This document shows, in pieces, positions 21,281-33,504 of a stretch of 64,000 nt of DNA. The stretch comes from Rhodeus uyekii. Its lineage: Eukaryota > Chordata > Actinopteri > Cypriniformes > Acheilognathidae. The position numbers and the translations under genes were made by a program. The stretch lies in the NCBI GenBank assembly GCA_037043235.1, contig JAWRVZ010000276.1:497001-561000 (forward strand), given 5' to 3'. Under the pieces are notes generated by a model that made no database searches, was not told where the DNA came from, and saw only the letters and a program-made list of their open reading frames with translations. Numbering within the stretch: the first letter of the stretch is position 1; each line of letters begins with the position of its first letter.

Positions 21281-24200
21281 GTGAGAGAACTTCACATATT
21301 TTCACTCAAACCGTAGACCTCTTTTTCTTTTAAACATTGTTTATTGCTGTTTTGTTTCAGTCTGAGTGAAAATGAATCTCCTGAACCCAGTTGTGTGTCC
21401 ATGAAGAGTGAACAATCAATGCCTCTTCCAATTGATTTCAGTTTGGGAGACTCTTCTGCTGATCTGAGGTGTTATTTAGTTTACAGTATGAGAAATATGT
21501 TATTCACTGAGATGTATATTAAATATGTTTTGTTTGACTACAGTCAAGAAGAAGATGGATCAAAATCAAATATTGTAAAGAAGAACTTGGACTCAATTTT
21601 TAAGGTTGGTTTGTGTGTGTGTACAGGTTTATATTATATTGTGAGGACCAAATATCCCCACAAGGATAATACAAAACTGAGATAACCTACATTGTAGGGA
21701 CCAGTCAACATTCACAACGAAAATAAAGGATTAGTAAATCATTTATTTTTATATAGAAATGCACACAAATTTCTGTGATTGTTTAGAGTATACAGTTGTA
21801 CAATTGTACAGTAAAAATTATCAACAATTAATACAATTATCCTCATAGAGAGTCCCCACAAAGATAGAGAAACTGAGTGTGTGTATGTTTGTGTGTATGT
21901 GTGTTCGCAGCCTGACCCAGCATAACAGCTCTTCGGGTTTGAGGACAGTTAAGAAATGAACAAGAAAGTTGTAAAATTTCCCAGTATTTTCATGGGTTCT
22001 TTCCACCCTATTAATACATGTAAAGTAATATGTAAGACACAACACAAATAAAGACACAACTAAAGTCCAATCCATATGTAATACTTATGCAGCAGGATAA
22101 ACTAGCAAACAGTGAATCCAGTCCAACACATTCCTTTGACTTTTGTATCTGTAGACACTGATTCTTATGATTTTGGGAGAAAAAAATTATTATTTAGGAA
22201 AATTAATTACAGCTGTAATCACAGATAGATATTTTTACATTGCAAAAACAAAGTGCATTGAACCAAATAAATAATGACTATGTTAGTACACAGTAGTTAG
22301 AGACACAATATGTTGTGAAGTTGCTTTGAGGAATTCAGTGACTATTAAATAAATACATGTTTTGCTGATAAAATATACATATTTAAAAAAGGAAATCAGC
22401 CAGTTGAGTCCATTCGATATCTATGATTTTGTGCTTTTGTTCATCCTCGCTGTTACTGAATGTTCATTATGATTACAGGAGATTGAGTTCAAAATCATCT
22501 CTGTAATGAAGAATGAGTTGAAAAGTTTTAAGAGACTGTTGAGTTCAGATTACCCAGAATGCTCTGAAAGAGACCATGATGATGATAAGGGTCATAGCAG
22601 AGAGGGGCTTCTGAAGCTCACACTGCACATCCTGAGGAAGATGAACCAGACAGACCTCGCTAACACACTGCAGAGCAGTAAGAGCTATGAAACATAAGAT
22701 TATTACATTGTTTTTTATAATTATTACAGATTATTTTGATCTGAATTTATTCCATTATTCATAAATTATACAAATCCCTTGCCTTTGCTTGTCAGAACTG
22801 ATGCCTGTGTATCAACGAAAACTCAAATCCAGACTACATGATAAATTTCAGAGAATGAATGAAGGAATATCTAATCATGGTAACTCAGTACATCTGAATG
22901 AGATCTACACAGAGCTCTACATCACAGAGGGAGGGAGTGGAGAGGTCAATAATGAACATGAGGTGAGACAGATTGAGACAGTGTCCAAGAGAACAGAGAC
23001 ACAGGAAACACCAATCAACTGCAATGACATATTTAAACCCTCACCTGGAAAAGACAAAAAGATCAGAACTGTGCTGACTAAAGGAGTTGCTGGAATTGGA
23101 AAAACAGTCTCTGTGCAGAAGTTCATTCTGGACTGGACTGAAGGAAAAACAAATCAGGATGTTCATTTCATATTTCCACTTCCGTTCAGAGAGCTGAATT
23201 TGATAAAGCAAAAGCTCAGTCTTGTGCAACTTCTGAATCACCTTCACACAGAAACCAAAGAATTTAAATCAGAGGATTATGATGACTACAAAATCATGTT
23301 CGTATTTGATGGCCTTGATGAATGTCGACTACATCTAAACTTCCAAAGCAATCCAAGCTTGACTGATGTAACAGAATCAGCCTCAGTGGATGTGCTGCTC
23401 ACCAACCTCATCAAGGGGAATCTACTTCCTTCAGCTCTCCTCTGGATCACCTCTCGACCAGCAGCAGCCAATCAGATTCCTCCTGAGTACATTGACCAGA
23501 TCACAGAGGTACGAGGATTCAACGACCCTCAGAAGGATGAATATTTCAGGAAGAGGATAAATGATCAGATCCTGGCTGATAGAATCATCACACACATCCG
23601 ATCATCAAGAAGCCTGTACATAATGTGTCACATACCAGTCTTCTGTTGGATTGCAGCCACCGTTCTAGAACGAATGATGGGTGATGTAAAGAGTTCAGAG
23701 ATCCCCAAAACTCTCACACAAATGTTCACACACTTCCTGATCTTTCAGACCAAACACAAGAGTCAAAAGTACGATGGGGAACGTGAAATAGATTTTAATC
23801 AGGCTAGAAAGACTATTCTGTCTCTAGGAAAACTGGCTTATGAACAACTGGAGAAAGGGAACCTGATCTTCTATGAGGAGGACCTGAAAGAGTGCGGCAT
23901 TGATATCAGAGAAGTGGCAGTGTTCTCAGGAGTTTGTACCCAGATCTTCAGAGAGGAGTTTGAACTGCAGCTGGGGAAGGTGTACAGCTTTGTGCATCTG
24001 AGTATTCAGGAGTTTCTTGCTGCTTTATTCAAGCTGCTGACCTCTTCTGAACAGAAAACAGGGCTGAGGAATTTGTTCAGGTCAAATTCAGATGTACTAA
24101 AGGAAGAAGTGGACAAGGCCTTACAGAGTGAGAATGGACGTTGGGATCTTTTCCTTCGATTCCTACTAGGTCTCTCACTAAAGTCTAATCAGAATCTCTT

Positions 24201-27200
24201 ACGAGGCCTTTTGAGAAAGACAGTGCGCATCTCTCACAGCAATCAGGAAACAGTTGCATACATTAAACAGAAGATCAGGGAGAAGGACTCTCCAGAGAAA
24301 TCCATCAACCTGTTCCACTGTCTGAATGAACTGAATGATCATTCTCTAGTGAAGGAAGTCCAAACATACCTGAACGGAACAGGCACCAGCCGTCTCTCTG
24401 GAGTCAAACTGTCTCCTGCTCAGTGGTCAGCTCTGGTGTTTGTGCTGTTGAACTCAGAAGAAGAACTGGATGAATTTAAGCTGAGTAAATATGAGCCATC
24501 AGAAGAATGTTTTCTGAGGCTCCTGCCAGTGGTCAAAGAAGCTAGAAGAGCTGAGTAAGTGTTTTACAGTATCAGTTTCCTTTACTTTATTATACACTGC
24601 AAAAAACTGTCACAAAGATTTTTTTAAATATATTGTTCCAAGGTATTTTACATTTATTAAAAACAAACAAAAAATCTTAAAAAAAGAAGGAAAAAATGCT
24701 TGATTTTACCATCTTTGCATTGGTTTTGAGATTTTTTATAAATCTAGTTATCAAAATGTGCTTAGCTTTCTTGTTTTAAGAACTTTTTAAATAATTATTT
24801 TTGTCTTGTTTTAAGTTTTCTTGTCAAGCTTAATTGTCTCACCCCATTGGCAGATCAGTTTGATTCATTTTTTTTCTTTTTCTGAATTAATTAATTTCTT
24901 AATTTTGCATGTAGATTTTTTTGCAGTGTATGTAGAAGAACTGTATTTCCAGAGTATGGGGGATACTGCTATATACCTGATTAGTTGAATTAATATGAGT
25001 TGAATCTTCTTCTTCTTATTATTCTTATTGTCATTAGACAAGAGAGAATTCCAAAATGTTCTGAGTGGTTTTCTCTCCAGTAACCAGGATTTGGGTACAT
25101 TTTAATGTTTTAAATATTTTATTATTAGAAACAATTATTTTGTGGAGGCAAAATGTTTCCTGTTGGTAACATCGATTTGGCCTGTGCTTGTTGAGATTTT
25201 GCTAATTTGTCATCTAATTCACAAGCTGAAGGAGAAAATTTCATAACATAGTTAGTCAAGGGCTACAGGTGTAGAATCTGAATCAATGCAGTCGTTATTA
25301 GTTGCAGTAAGTTTGCTGCTATAAGTCTAAAAGATGTTTTTTGGTGAAAGTGTGTTAAATTTACAGTATTTCACATTATTGAAACCACATTGAAACATGT
25401 GGCAGATGCTAATAACTCATCATTAGTTTTTATGAATGGTTCAGAATCGATTAGTTTACTGTACATTTTCTGCAGCCTTTCCAGCTGCAGTATTGGAGAG
25501 AAAGGCTGTGCTGATCTGGCTTCAGCTCTGAGATCAAACCCCTCACACCTGAGAGAACTGAATCTGAGCTCTAATAGACCAGGAGACACAGGAGTGAAGC
25601 TGCTCTCTGCTCTACTGAAGGATCCACACTGTAAACTGAAGAAACTACAGTGAGTGTTGTTTTCATACCATTTTCAACTTATTCTTACTTAAAAAATGTT
25701 GTTTTAATATAATAATTTGTTCATTTAACTTGTCAATAGTTTTTCATTGATTAATCATTCAATTGAACACACATGTCCATCATTTTATAAAGGGAAACAC
25801 ACTATTCGAATCTGAGACATTTTAATGAGCAGATGTACAGTAGTCGGATGGTGTTGTAAGGCGGACAAAATTGACCTGAGACTACGAATATTGCGTGAAC
25901 TTTAACTAAGTTGTTCTATAGGCGACTGTAGGGGGCTAAACAGAACAGTTATTTAAATCATGACAAGCATGGGCGGTATATTAAATAATTTTAGCCATAA
26001 CCTCTGATTAATGTTCAGACTGTAAAGTTTGTCACTGTGAGATCCGCGTACCGACCAGCGTGAGACTCTGAGCGACACTGAGACCCGAATGAACAAGTGT
26101 AATAAGAGTAATAGATAGAATAATTAAATGTCTATTTGCCAAATTATTATACAAATGACGACAACCAATTGGCTTTCCAAACTAAATTTGTACACATATT
26201 TAAACATGGAGTCAGATGAGAAACGAATTGTAATTTGTCATGACTGAAAAGACTAAACACACAGTGATCCTTCACCTGCTCGTCGCAAACTGTCGTTGGA
26301 CTATGGGAGCGGGCCTTACAGTGTTACTGTAAGGTGTAAGTGAAACTGTATGTTTCAGTAACTAACACATGACTATTAATGACTGATTTTACCTTTTTTC
26401 TCCTTCTGTCTGCAGGCTGTGGAACTGCAGTATTGGAGAGAAAGGCTGTGCTGATCTGGCTTCAGCTCTGAGATCAAACCCCTCACACCTGAGAGAACTG
26501 AATCTGACCTCTAATAATCCAGGAGACTCAGGAGTGAAGCTGCTCTCTGCTCTACTGGAAGATCCATGCTGTAAACTGGAGAAACTACTGTGAGTGTTGC
26601 TTTCATAACATCAAGGTTTTTTAAATATTTATTTAAAAAAAACATTCTATATATAATAAATTGTTCATTTAACTTGTCAATAGTTTTGAATGATAAATCA
26701 TTAAATTGAACTGATGCATCCATCCCTTTGTAAAGGAAAACACACTTTTCAAATCTGAGATATTTTAATGAACAGATGTACAGTAGTTGGATAGTGTTAC
26801 ACTGTATATTTCAGTAACAAACAAATTACTATTAATCACTGATTTTACCAGTTTTTTTCCTTCTGTCCGCAGACTGTGGAATTGCAGTATTGGAGAAAAA
26901 GGCTGTGCTGATCTGGCTTCAGCTCTGAGATCAAATCCCTCACACCTGAGAGAACTGAATCTGAACTCTAATAAACCAGGAGACTCAGGAGTGAAGCTGC
27001 TCTCGGCTCTACTGGAGGATCCACACTGTGAACTGGAGAAACTACAGTGAGCGTTGCTTTCATAACATTTTCAAGTTTATTTTTCTTACTTTTTTAACAT
27101 TTTTATTTTTATATATAATAATTTGTTCATTTAACTTGTCACTAGTTTTTCATAGATAAATCATTCAATTGAACTCACACATCCATCACTTTATAAAAGA

Positions 27201-27949
27201 AAACACACTTTTCAAATCTGAAACATTTTACTGAACAGATGTACAGTAGTTGGATAGTGTTACACTGGATGTTTCAGTAACAAACAAATTAGTATTCATT
27301 TTATCTGTTTTTCTCCTTCTGTCTGCAGGCTGTGTGGCTGCCGTATTGGAGAGAAAGGCTGTGCTGATCTGGCTTTAGCTCTGAGATCAAACCCCTCACA
27401 CCTGAGAGAACTGGATCTGAGCTTTAATAATCCAGGAGACTCAGGAGTGAAGCTGCTCTCTGTTCTACTGGAGGATCTACACTGTAAACTGGAGAAACTA
27501 CTGTGAGTGTTGCTTTCATAACATTGTCAAGCTTATTTTTCTTACTTTTTTTCTTTATTTTTACAGTATTTCTATTTACAATAATTTCTTAATTTCACTT
27601 ATCAATAGTTTTTCATAGATAAATCATTCAATTGAACTCACACATCCATCACTTTATAAAAGAAAACATACTTTTCAAATCTGAGACATTTTACTGAACA
27701 GATGTACAGTAGTTGGATAATGTTACACTGACTATTAATGACTGTTTTTACCTGTTTTTCACCTTCTGTCTGCAGGGTGTGTGGTTGCAGTATTGGAGAG
27801 AAAGGCTGTGCTGATTTGGCTTCAGCTCTGAGATCAAACCCCTCACACCTGAGAGAACTGGATCTGAGCTATAATAATCCAGGAGACTCAGGAGTGAAGC
27901 TGCTCTCTGCTCTACTGGAGGATCCACACTGTAAACTCGAGAAACTACT
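21234..27949 (+). CDS. Fish NLR-family (NLRC3-like) immune receptor gene, 3' end missing
   Basis: Nine coding exons join with matching phases: 21234-21280, 21361-21468, 21544-21604, 22479-22677, 22796-24554, 25476-25649, 26416-26589, 26873-27046 and 27329-27502, plus a tenth at 27776-27949 (ten in total counting the start exon). The start is the ATG at 21,234. The product has a short N-terminus, a SENESPEPSCVSMKSEQSM repeat exon, a death-fold-like exon, a FISNA-NACHT exon and five LRR exons. Fish NLRs of this large, fast-duplicating group are cytosolic sensors whose NACHT NTPase oligomerises on activation; that is family knowledge. No frameshift is seen in the coding exons. The reading stops at an intron donor at 27,950, right before an L1 insertion. 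No further LRR, B30.2 exon or stop is found, so the gene is truncated or its end lies outside. Confidence 0.85.
21361..21468 (+). CDS. NLR N-terminal repeat exon (SPEPSCVSMKS)
   Basis: 108 bp between the acceptor TTTGTTTCAG and the donor GTGTTA. It encodes SLSENESPEPSCVSMKSEQS and then MPLPIDFS, the short repeat motif found in one or more copies at the N-terminus of fish NLR-C proteins. Only one copy is present here. Confidence 0.85.
21544..21604 (+). CDS. NLR linker exon
   Basis: 61 bp, acceptor CTACAG and donor GTTGGT. It encodes QEEDGSKSNIVKKNLDSIFK, which joins in phase 0 to the death-fold-like exon. It is too short to stand alone but fits the gene model exactly. Confidence 0.7.
22479..22677 (+). 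CDS. NLR death-fold-like (pyrin-like) exon
   Basis: 199 bp, acceptor GATTACAG and donor GTAAGA. It encodes a helical segment beginning EIEFKIISVMKNELKSFKRL, then a DYPEC block, an acidic loop DHDDDK, and LLKLTLHILRKMNQTDLANT. This matches the N-terminal effector-like domain of fish NLR-C proteins, presumed to be a pyrin/death-fold relative used for homotypic adaptor contacts. The exact subfamily is not decided. Confidence 0.7.
22796..24554 (+). CDS. NLR FISNA-NACHT exon
   Basis: 1,759 bp in one exon, acceptor GCTTGTCAG and donor GTAAGT. The first ~80 residues are the fish-specific FISNA extension (LNEIYTELYITEGGSGEVN, then HEVRQIE). The NACHT follows with Walker A GVAGIGKTVSVQKF, Walker B IMFVFDGLDECR, sensor-like LLWITSRPAAANQIP and the winged-helix/NACHT-associated part (VYSFVHLSIQEFLAAL). 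The key Lys, Thr and acidic residues are intact. NTP binding and oligomerisation are expected from the family. It is open throughout, so this part could still encode a functional domain. Confidence 0.92.
25476..27949 (+). CDS. NLR LRR exon array, five 174-bp exons
   Basis: Exons 25476-25649, 26416-26589, 26873-27046, 27329-27502 and 27776-27949 are each exactly 174 bp (58 codons) and share the same phase. Each reads CSIGEKGCADLASALRSNPS, HLRELNLS.N.PGD.GVKLL, SALLEDPHCKLEKL, i.e. two ribonuclease-inhibitor-type LRRs. They differ at few positions and the introns between them are also similar, so the array grew by tandem exon duplication. The first intron (25,650-26,415) carries extra unrelated sequence. 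LRRs of this type form the ligand-sensing horseshoe. Confidence 0.9.
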
Positions 27950-28722
27950 GTGAGTGTTGCTTTCATACCATTTAAAAAAATTTTTTAAAGTTTTTTATTG
28001 GTTTTCCTTATACGTAACATACCAGTAAAAACAATACAAACAATGGAAGCATAAAATAAAATGACAATCATTTACAAACAAAGAAACAACAGCAAAACAG
28101 GTTTGTAATACAAAACAGGGTAAACAAGTCACAGTACAAGTATGGACGCAATATTAGCAATGTCCTGAGGCCACAGTCCAAACAAAACTGTCCCACATGT
28201 CAACATCTGTTTGGTTTCCATTTACTTCAGCTAACATTTTTCATATGATACATTTTCAGTCATAAATTCAATCCACATTTTAAAAGTAGGACATTGCATC
28301 TCTTTTCAAAACCTAAGTATAAGTCTTACTGCTGTAATTATACCCACAGTAACAAGGGAGAACTCATTATTTTTTATATGAAGGATCTAAAAATTTTCTC
28401 CTAAAAGATATAGCCTTGATGACAATGGAAGGTCAGTTCCCAAACATCTTTCAAGAAATTTCAACACAGTTCCCTGTCAGGGGAACTCAACACTGCGTCG
28501 AAACGCATATGGGAACGCCTTAGCGTGATTGTCTCTTGAAGTGCAATTGAAACCAGGTGTGCGAGTGCACGTCGCCGAGGGTGACGTCATGAGCCAGGAG
28601 CATATCGGCACGCAGCAAACTAGCAGCCGCAGCTTTAGTGTCTTACCCAGCGCTCGAAGCTAACGTGTGTTTGAGTTGCTCTGCTGGCTTTAAGTCGATT
28701 GATTTCCACTTACCTGTTTTTA

Positions 28723-31290
28723 ATGGCGGATACACAGACTTTTAAGCGTTGTGTCACTCCTTGCCTGCATTTTATCACGGGTAAGGATACACACGCTCTC
28801 TGTGTCTTTTGTTTGGGCGAGGAACACGCACACTCAGCGCTCGAGGGGTCTGAGTGTGCAGAGTGTTTGCAGCTGCCGCTGCGCACTCTCCGCTCACGCT
28901 TGGCCGTCTTTGAGGAGGCGGCTCAAGCTCGCGGTCCTCGTGGGTCCGGTCCTGCTGTAGCTGAGGCTCAGCGGCGGCTGCACTCGTGGGGATCGCAGCT
29001 AGACTTAGCAGCGGGGATGGAGACGGGCGACGCCTTTTCTTTTCCCTTACAGAGTTTGCCTCCTTGCCTACAGAGCAAAAAGGTCTGTGGATGATGCAGT
29101 CAACACGGGACTGCATTATATCCTGCAACATCTCGACAGACCTGGGACTTATGCAAGGATCTTATTTATGGACTTCAGTTCGGCCTTCAACACCATCATG
29201 CCTGATCTTTTTACAGCTTAACTGATCCAGCTCTCCTTGCCATCCTCAATCTGTCAGTGGATCACCAGCTTCCTGACAGACCGGCAACAGCGAGTGAGAC
29301 TGGGGAAACTCACATCCAGGACTCTCACTACCAGCATTGGCGCCCCCCAGGGGTGTGTTCTCTCCCCACTGCTCTTCTCCCTGTACACCAATGACTGCAC
29401 TTCTAAAGACCCTTCTGTGAAGCTCCTGAAATGATCCCTCATCCTGGAGAGGATAGTGGACTTCAGGAGGAACAGCCCTGCTCTACCTCCACTCACCATC
29501 ATGAACAGCACAGTGACAGCAGTGGAGTCATTCAGGTTCCTGGGCACCACCATCTCTCAGGACCTGAAGTGGAACAATCACATTGACTCCATTGTAAAAA
29601 AGGCTCAGCAGAGACTGTACTTCCTTCGTCAGCTGAGGAAGCTCAACCTCCCCCAGGAGCTGCTGATACAGTTCTACTCGGCCGTCATTGAGTCTGTTTT
29701 GTGCACATCCATCACTGTCTGGTTTGGTTCAGCTAACAAATCTGACATCGGGAGACTACATTGCACAATCCGGACTGCAGAGAGCATTATTGGTGCTTCC
29801 CTGCCAGCCCTCCAGGACCTGTACTCTTCCAGAGTGAAAAAGAGAGTAGGTAAAATCATCACAGACTCTGCTCATCCTGGAAAAACCCTGTTTGAACTGT
29901 TACCGTCAGGACGGCGACTACGATAACTGGCCACTAGAACATCTAGGCACAGGAACAGTTTCTTTCCACAGGCTATTTCACTCTTGAACAGTTGAATTAA
30001 TAAGAGATAAAATGCTGGGCAGAGCGCAGAGCGCAGGGGAAGAAAAACAATGCAGACGGATGTTATGGCTGACAATCTATCCCCTCTCCCACTCCATACA
30101 AAAAATCCCAGCATGTGACCACATGTACTGTGTATGTTATGTATTGCTGTTGTTATTTGCTATGTAAACTCATGTTGTGTTGTATATGTGCACTGGAAGC
30201 TTCAATACCAAGCCAAATTCCTTGTGTGTGCAAGCACACTTGGCAATAAAGCTCTTTCTGATTCTGATTCTGATTCTGATTACCTGCTGAGTCTGCTCTT
30301 ACTCAGTTCTCGGAAGCGCATGTGGTGATTACTTCCGACCTGGGTGATGACGCACTGCTCAACCTCTCTAGTTCTGAGGAGCTGGAGGTGGATGTAGTCA
30401 GTGTAGATGTGGATGAGGCCAAACCATCGGCTTCACCCGCATTCAAGGAGCTGCTCGAGGTGGTTACTCGGGCAACGGCAAGGCTTGGCCTCGAGTGGCC
30501 GGCCGAGCCCAGGGATGCTCGTCCTAAGAGTCGGCTGGACGAGCGTTACTTGCCCGCCCGTGTACAACCTCAGCGCCGGGGTTTGCCGTTCTTCCCGGAC
30601 CTCCACACTGAGGTGTCGAGGTCTTGGAAGCGGCCCGCCTCCCACAGGGTTCATAGCAGCGCTTCCGCTAACTATGCTACCCTGGTGGGAGCGAAAGAGC
30701 GCGGATATGGGGCGATGCCTAAGGTGGAGGAGGCGTTGGCTAACTACCTCGCCCCCCACTCATTGCCGCCCCTAAAAACCCCGACGTTGTCACTGCTGCA
30801 GGCCTACCAGGCGGAGCTGCTCTCGGACCTCGACGAGGGCGGAGGAATTGGCCCTGAGGCAGTAGCCGAGCTGCGCAGGGCCACTGATCTCTCTCTGCGG
30901 GCTGCCAGGGAAACGGCCAGTTCAATCGGCCGCGCCATGGCAGCCCTGGTGGCCACGGAAAGGCATCTGTGGCTTAACCTTACAACTCTCAGAAATAAGG
31001 ATAAGAACATCTTGATCGACGCTCCTCTGACCCTTTCAGGAGGCTGCTAAACAAGAGGTAGCGTTCAGGAAAATCCTCCCCCGCCGCCCTCGTCCAGCTG
31101 GTTCTGCGAGCCATCCGCAGCCCAGCAGCAACTCCTCCCACCGCGCTGCTCAGCGGCAAAGTGTGGCCTGCCGCCAGCCTCCCCAGTCGGGTGGTGGCGC
31201 AGGTCGTCGCTTTCAGCCGCAGCCTTCTGGCAGGAGGACAGATCTGAGGACTGTCCTCCAGGCCAAGAAGGCTAAGAGCAAGAGGCCCTG
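28723..31290 (+). pseudogene. DIRS-1 gag-like gene, split by a LINE
   Basis: The first part (ATG at 28,723, to about 29,088) begins MADTQTFKRCVTPC and has paired cysteines (CVFCLGEEH, CAECLQLP) that could bind zinc. The second part (about 30,290-31,050) reads ASPAFKELLEVVTRATARL, DERYLPARVQPQRR, FFPDLHTEVSRSWKRP and GAMPKVEEALANYL, colinear with the intact gag of DIRS element 2. A segment of about 30 residues present in element 2 (around PTKPMRVTSAHVGRAY) is deleted and a frameshift follows at about 31,045. It is not functional. Confidence 0.75.
29089..30281 (+). mobile_element. Rex1-like (CR1-group) LINE, 5'-truncated
   Basis: The RT reading gives MDFSSAFNTIMPDL, CQWITSFLTDRQQRVRLGKL and GAPQGCVLSPLLFSLYTNDC, then VDFRRNSPALPPLTIMNS, FRFLGTTISQDLKWNNHID and KKAQQRLYFLRQLRKLNLPQ. 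The 3' end is AATAAAGCTC followed by a (TGATTC)n tail at about 30,255-30,281, a usual end for this group. The palm with the YADD/FADD box is missing between 29,430 and 29,440, so the copy is dead. It is inserted in the DIRS-1 gag. Confidence 0.8.
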
Positions 31291-31334
31291 ACGCTTACGG
31301 CTTTCGGTCTCGCAGCACCGGTCTTCCTCGAGGG

Positions 31335-32640
31335 GTGGACCAGTGCGCGTCAAGCGTGGTGGATGGCTCGTGGTCTCGAGGGACCCGGGTCATGCTCAGC
31401 GTGGGCAGTCTTGTCCAGTCGCGCTCCTCACGGGCCGCGCTGTGCAGGTTGCCCCCTCCAAGGAGGGTCCTAGAGCATCCGCCCCGGCGGCTCTCTGGTT
31501 TCGGCCGGGGCCCCGGGGTGGCAAAATATTTGTGTCCAGAGGTCGGTCTCAAGAGGCTGATACCCCTAGTAGATTTCCTGGCGGCGTGGCAATGCCTCCC
31601 AGGTATCTCTTGGTGGGTCCTGCGTACCGTATCAGAAGGATACGCTATTCAGTTCCGGGTTCGTCCTCCCGGCTTTGCGGGCGTATTGCCAACAGTGGTG
31701 AACCCCGAGCAGGCTCTGGTCATGGAACGAGAATTCGACTCACTGCTGAGGAAGGAGGCCATAGAGTATGTACCTCTCTCAGCCAGAGAATCGGGTTTTT
31801 ACAGCCGGTACTTCATAGTTCCCAAAAAGGATGGAGGCTTACGCCCTATTTTAGATCTTAGCACTCTGAACGATTCCGTCAGGCGACTGAAATTCAGACT
31901 GTTAACTCTGAAGCAGATCGTAGTTCAAATCAGGTCCGAGGACTGGTTTGTCTTGATAGATCTCAAGGACGCGCATTTCCACGTCTCCGTCCTCCCCCAG
32001 CATCGGCAGTTCCTCAGATTCGCCTTCGGGGGGAAGGCTTATCAGTATCGGGTTCTTCCGTTTGGCCTAGCTATGTCTCCTCGCACTTTCACCAAGTTCT
32101 CTAGCTCCGCTCCGATCTCGAGGGATCCGGATCTTGAATTATATCGACGACTGACTCATTTTGGCCCAGTCTCAAGAGTTAGCGGTCCAACATCGAGATG
32201 TTGTTCTCGCACACATGAAGGAGCTCGGGCTGAGACTGAACGCCCAAAAGAGTGTGCTCTGGCCGAGGCAGAGCACTACTTTTCTAGGTGTTGTATGGGA
32301 TTCTGTGTCAATGTCAGCACGGCTTTCCCCCGATAGGATTACTTCAATCCTATCTTCAGTCAACGACATAAAGCTAGGCCAGCTGGTCACTGTCAGACAC
32401 TTCCAGAGACTTCTGGGACTCATGGCGGCAGCCTCTTGCGTGATACCGCTAGGCCTGCTCCACATGAGGCGTCTGCAGTGGTGGCTCAAGACCAGGGGGT
32501 TTTCCCCGAGGGGAAATCCTTCCCGCCTGATCAAGGTTTCAAGTCTGTTTCTGTCTCAGGCTCAGGGCAAGATCTTTCATCCTCGCCCAGAACTTTGGAA
32601 CCTGTGGGTCTGGGCTCTGAGGGGGCCCGACTCATAGACT
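31335..32640 (+). pseudogene. DIRS-1 reverse transcriptase / RNase H
   Basis: The reading VLPTVVNPEQALVMEREFDS, YSRYFIVPKKDGGLRPILDL, LIDLKDAHFHVSVLPQHRQF and YQYRVLPFGLAMSPRTFTK is a DIRS-type RT. The frame shifts near 32,100; in the alternate frame the catalytic box reads NYIDD followed by a stop codon in place of the expected Trp. The next block (32,161-32,637) has LAVQHRDVVLAHMKELGLRL and VRHFQRLLGLMAAAS. The RNase H region that should follow is mostly deleted (compare 55,140-55,800). Confidence 0.8.
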
Positions 32641-32674
32641 CGTTGAGACCATTCTCCACTCTAGAGCCCCGTTC

Positions 32675-33378
32675 ATGAGGAAACTCTATGCTCGGAAGTG
32701 GTCTATCTTCACTTCCTGGTGCAGTGACAAACATGTAGACCCAGTGACCTGCCATGTGGGTATCGTCCTGGAGTTCCTACAAGAAAGATTTGCTGCCGGG
32801 CTGTCCCCCTCCACGCTTAAGGTGTATGTGGCTGCCACTGCGGCTTACCACATACCCCCATGTGGTACCCCTTTGGGTCGGGACCCCCTAGTAGTTTGTT
32901 TCCTCCGTGGCACCTTACGGCTGAGGCCTGCGGTACGCTCTCGGGTTCCACCTTGGGACTTATCCCGGTTCTCCAGGCTTTGTCCCAGGAACCCTTCGAG
33001 CCACTCGAGGACATCTCGGATAAGTTCCTCACTCTCAAGACGGTGTTCCTCTTGGCCATCTCCTTCATGGCGTTGGTCGGACCAACTTTTTGTATGCTTC
33101 GGGGCTCCTAAGGGAGCTTCAGCATCTAAACCTACTTTAAGCAGGTGGATAGTTGAGGCTATCTCACTAGCTCATGACTCAGCGGGCCAGCAGTGTCCAC
33201 TGCATGTCCGTGCTCATTCTACTTGAATGATACCTCTATGGCTACCTCTAAAGCTTTTTGTGCAGGGGCTCCCCTTGCCGATATTTGTGATGCGGCTGGC
33301 TGGTCCTCACCGCATACCTTTATTAGGTTCTATCAGTTAGACCTTAACCCCGCTTTGGGAACTTTAGCCCTTTCGTAG
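32675..33378 (+). pseudogene. DIRS-1 tyrosine recombinase
   Basis: The N-terminal core-binding part reads MRKLYARKWSIFTSWCSDKH and FLQERFAAGLSPSTLKVYVA. The catalytic part is spread over two frames (LTLKTVFLLAISFMAL, QLFVCFGAPKGASASK, WIVEAISLAH, DICDAAGWSSPHTFIRFYQL). The family integrates a circular DNA copy by site-specific recombination rather than with a DDE integrase. Frame changes near 32,990-33,100 and 33,225 make it a pseudogene. Confidence 0.75.
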
Positions 33379-33504
33379 TGAGCTACGTTAGCTTGGCGTA
33401 CTCCGTTCGCTGAGGCGGCGTGGGTATTCTCGTTCCCATATGCGTTTCGACGCAGTGTCTCGTTCCCTCTAAGGGAACTAGGGTTACGTAAGTAACCTGA
33501 GACG

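Noticed and set aside
31343..31861. 172-codon plus ORF overlapping the DIRS-1 RT
   Set aside because: Alternative frame of the RT; only the frame with the PKKDGGLRPI motif is real.
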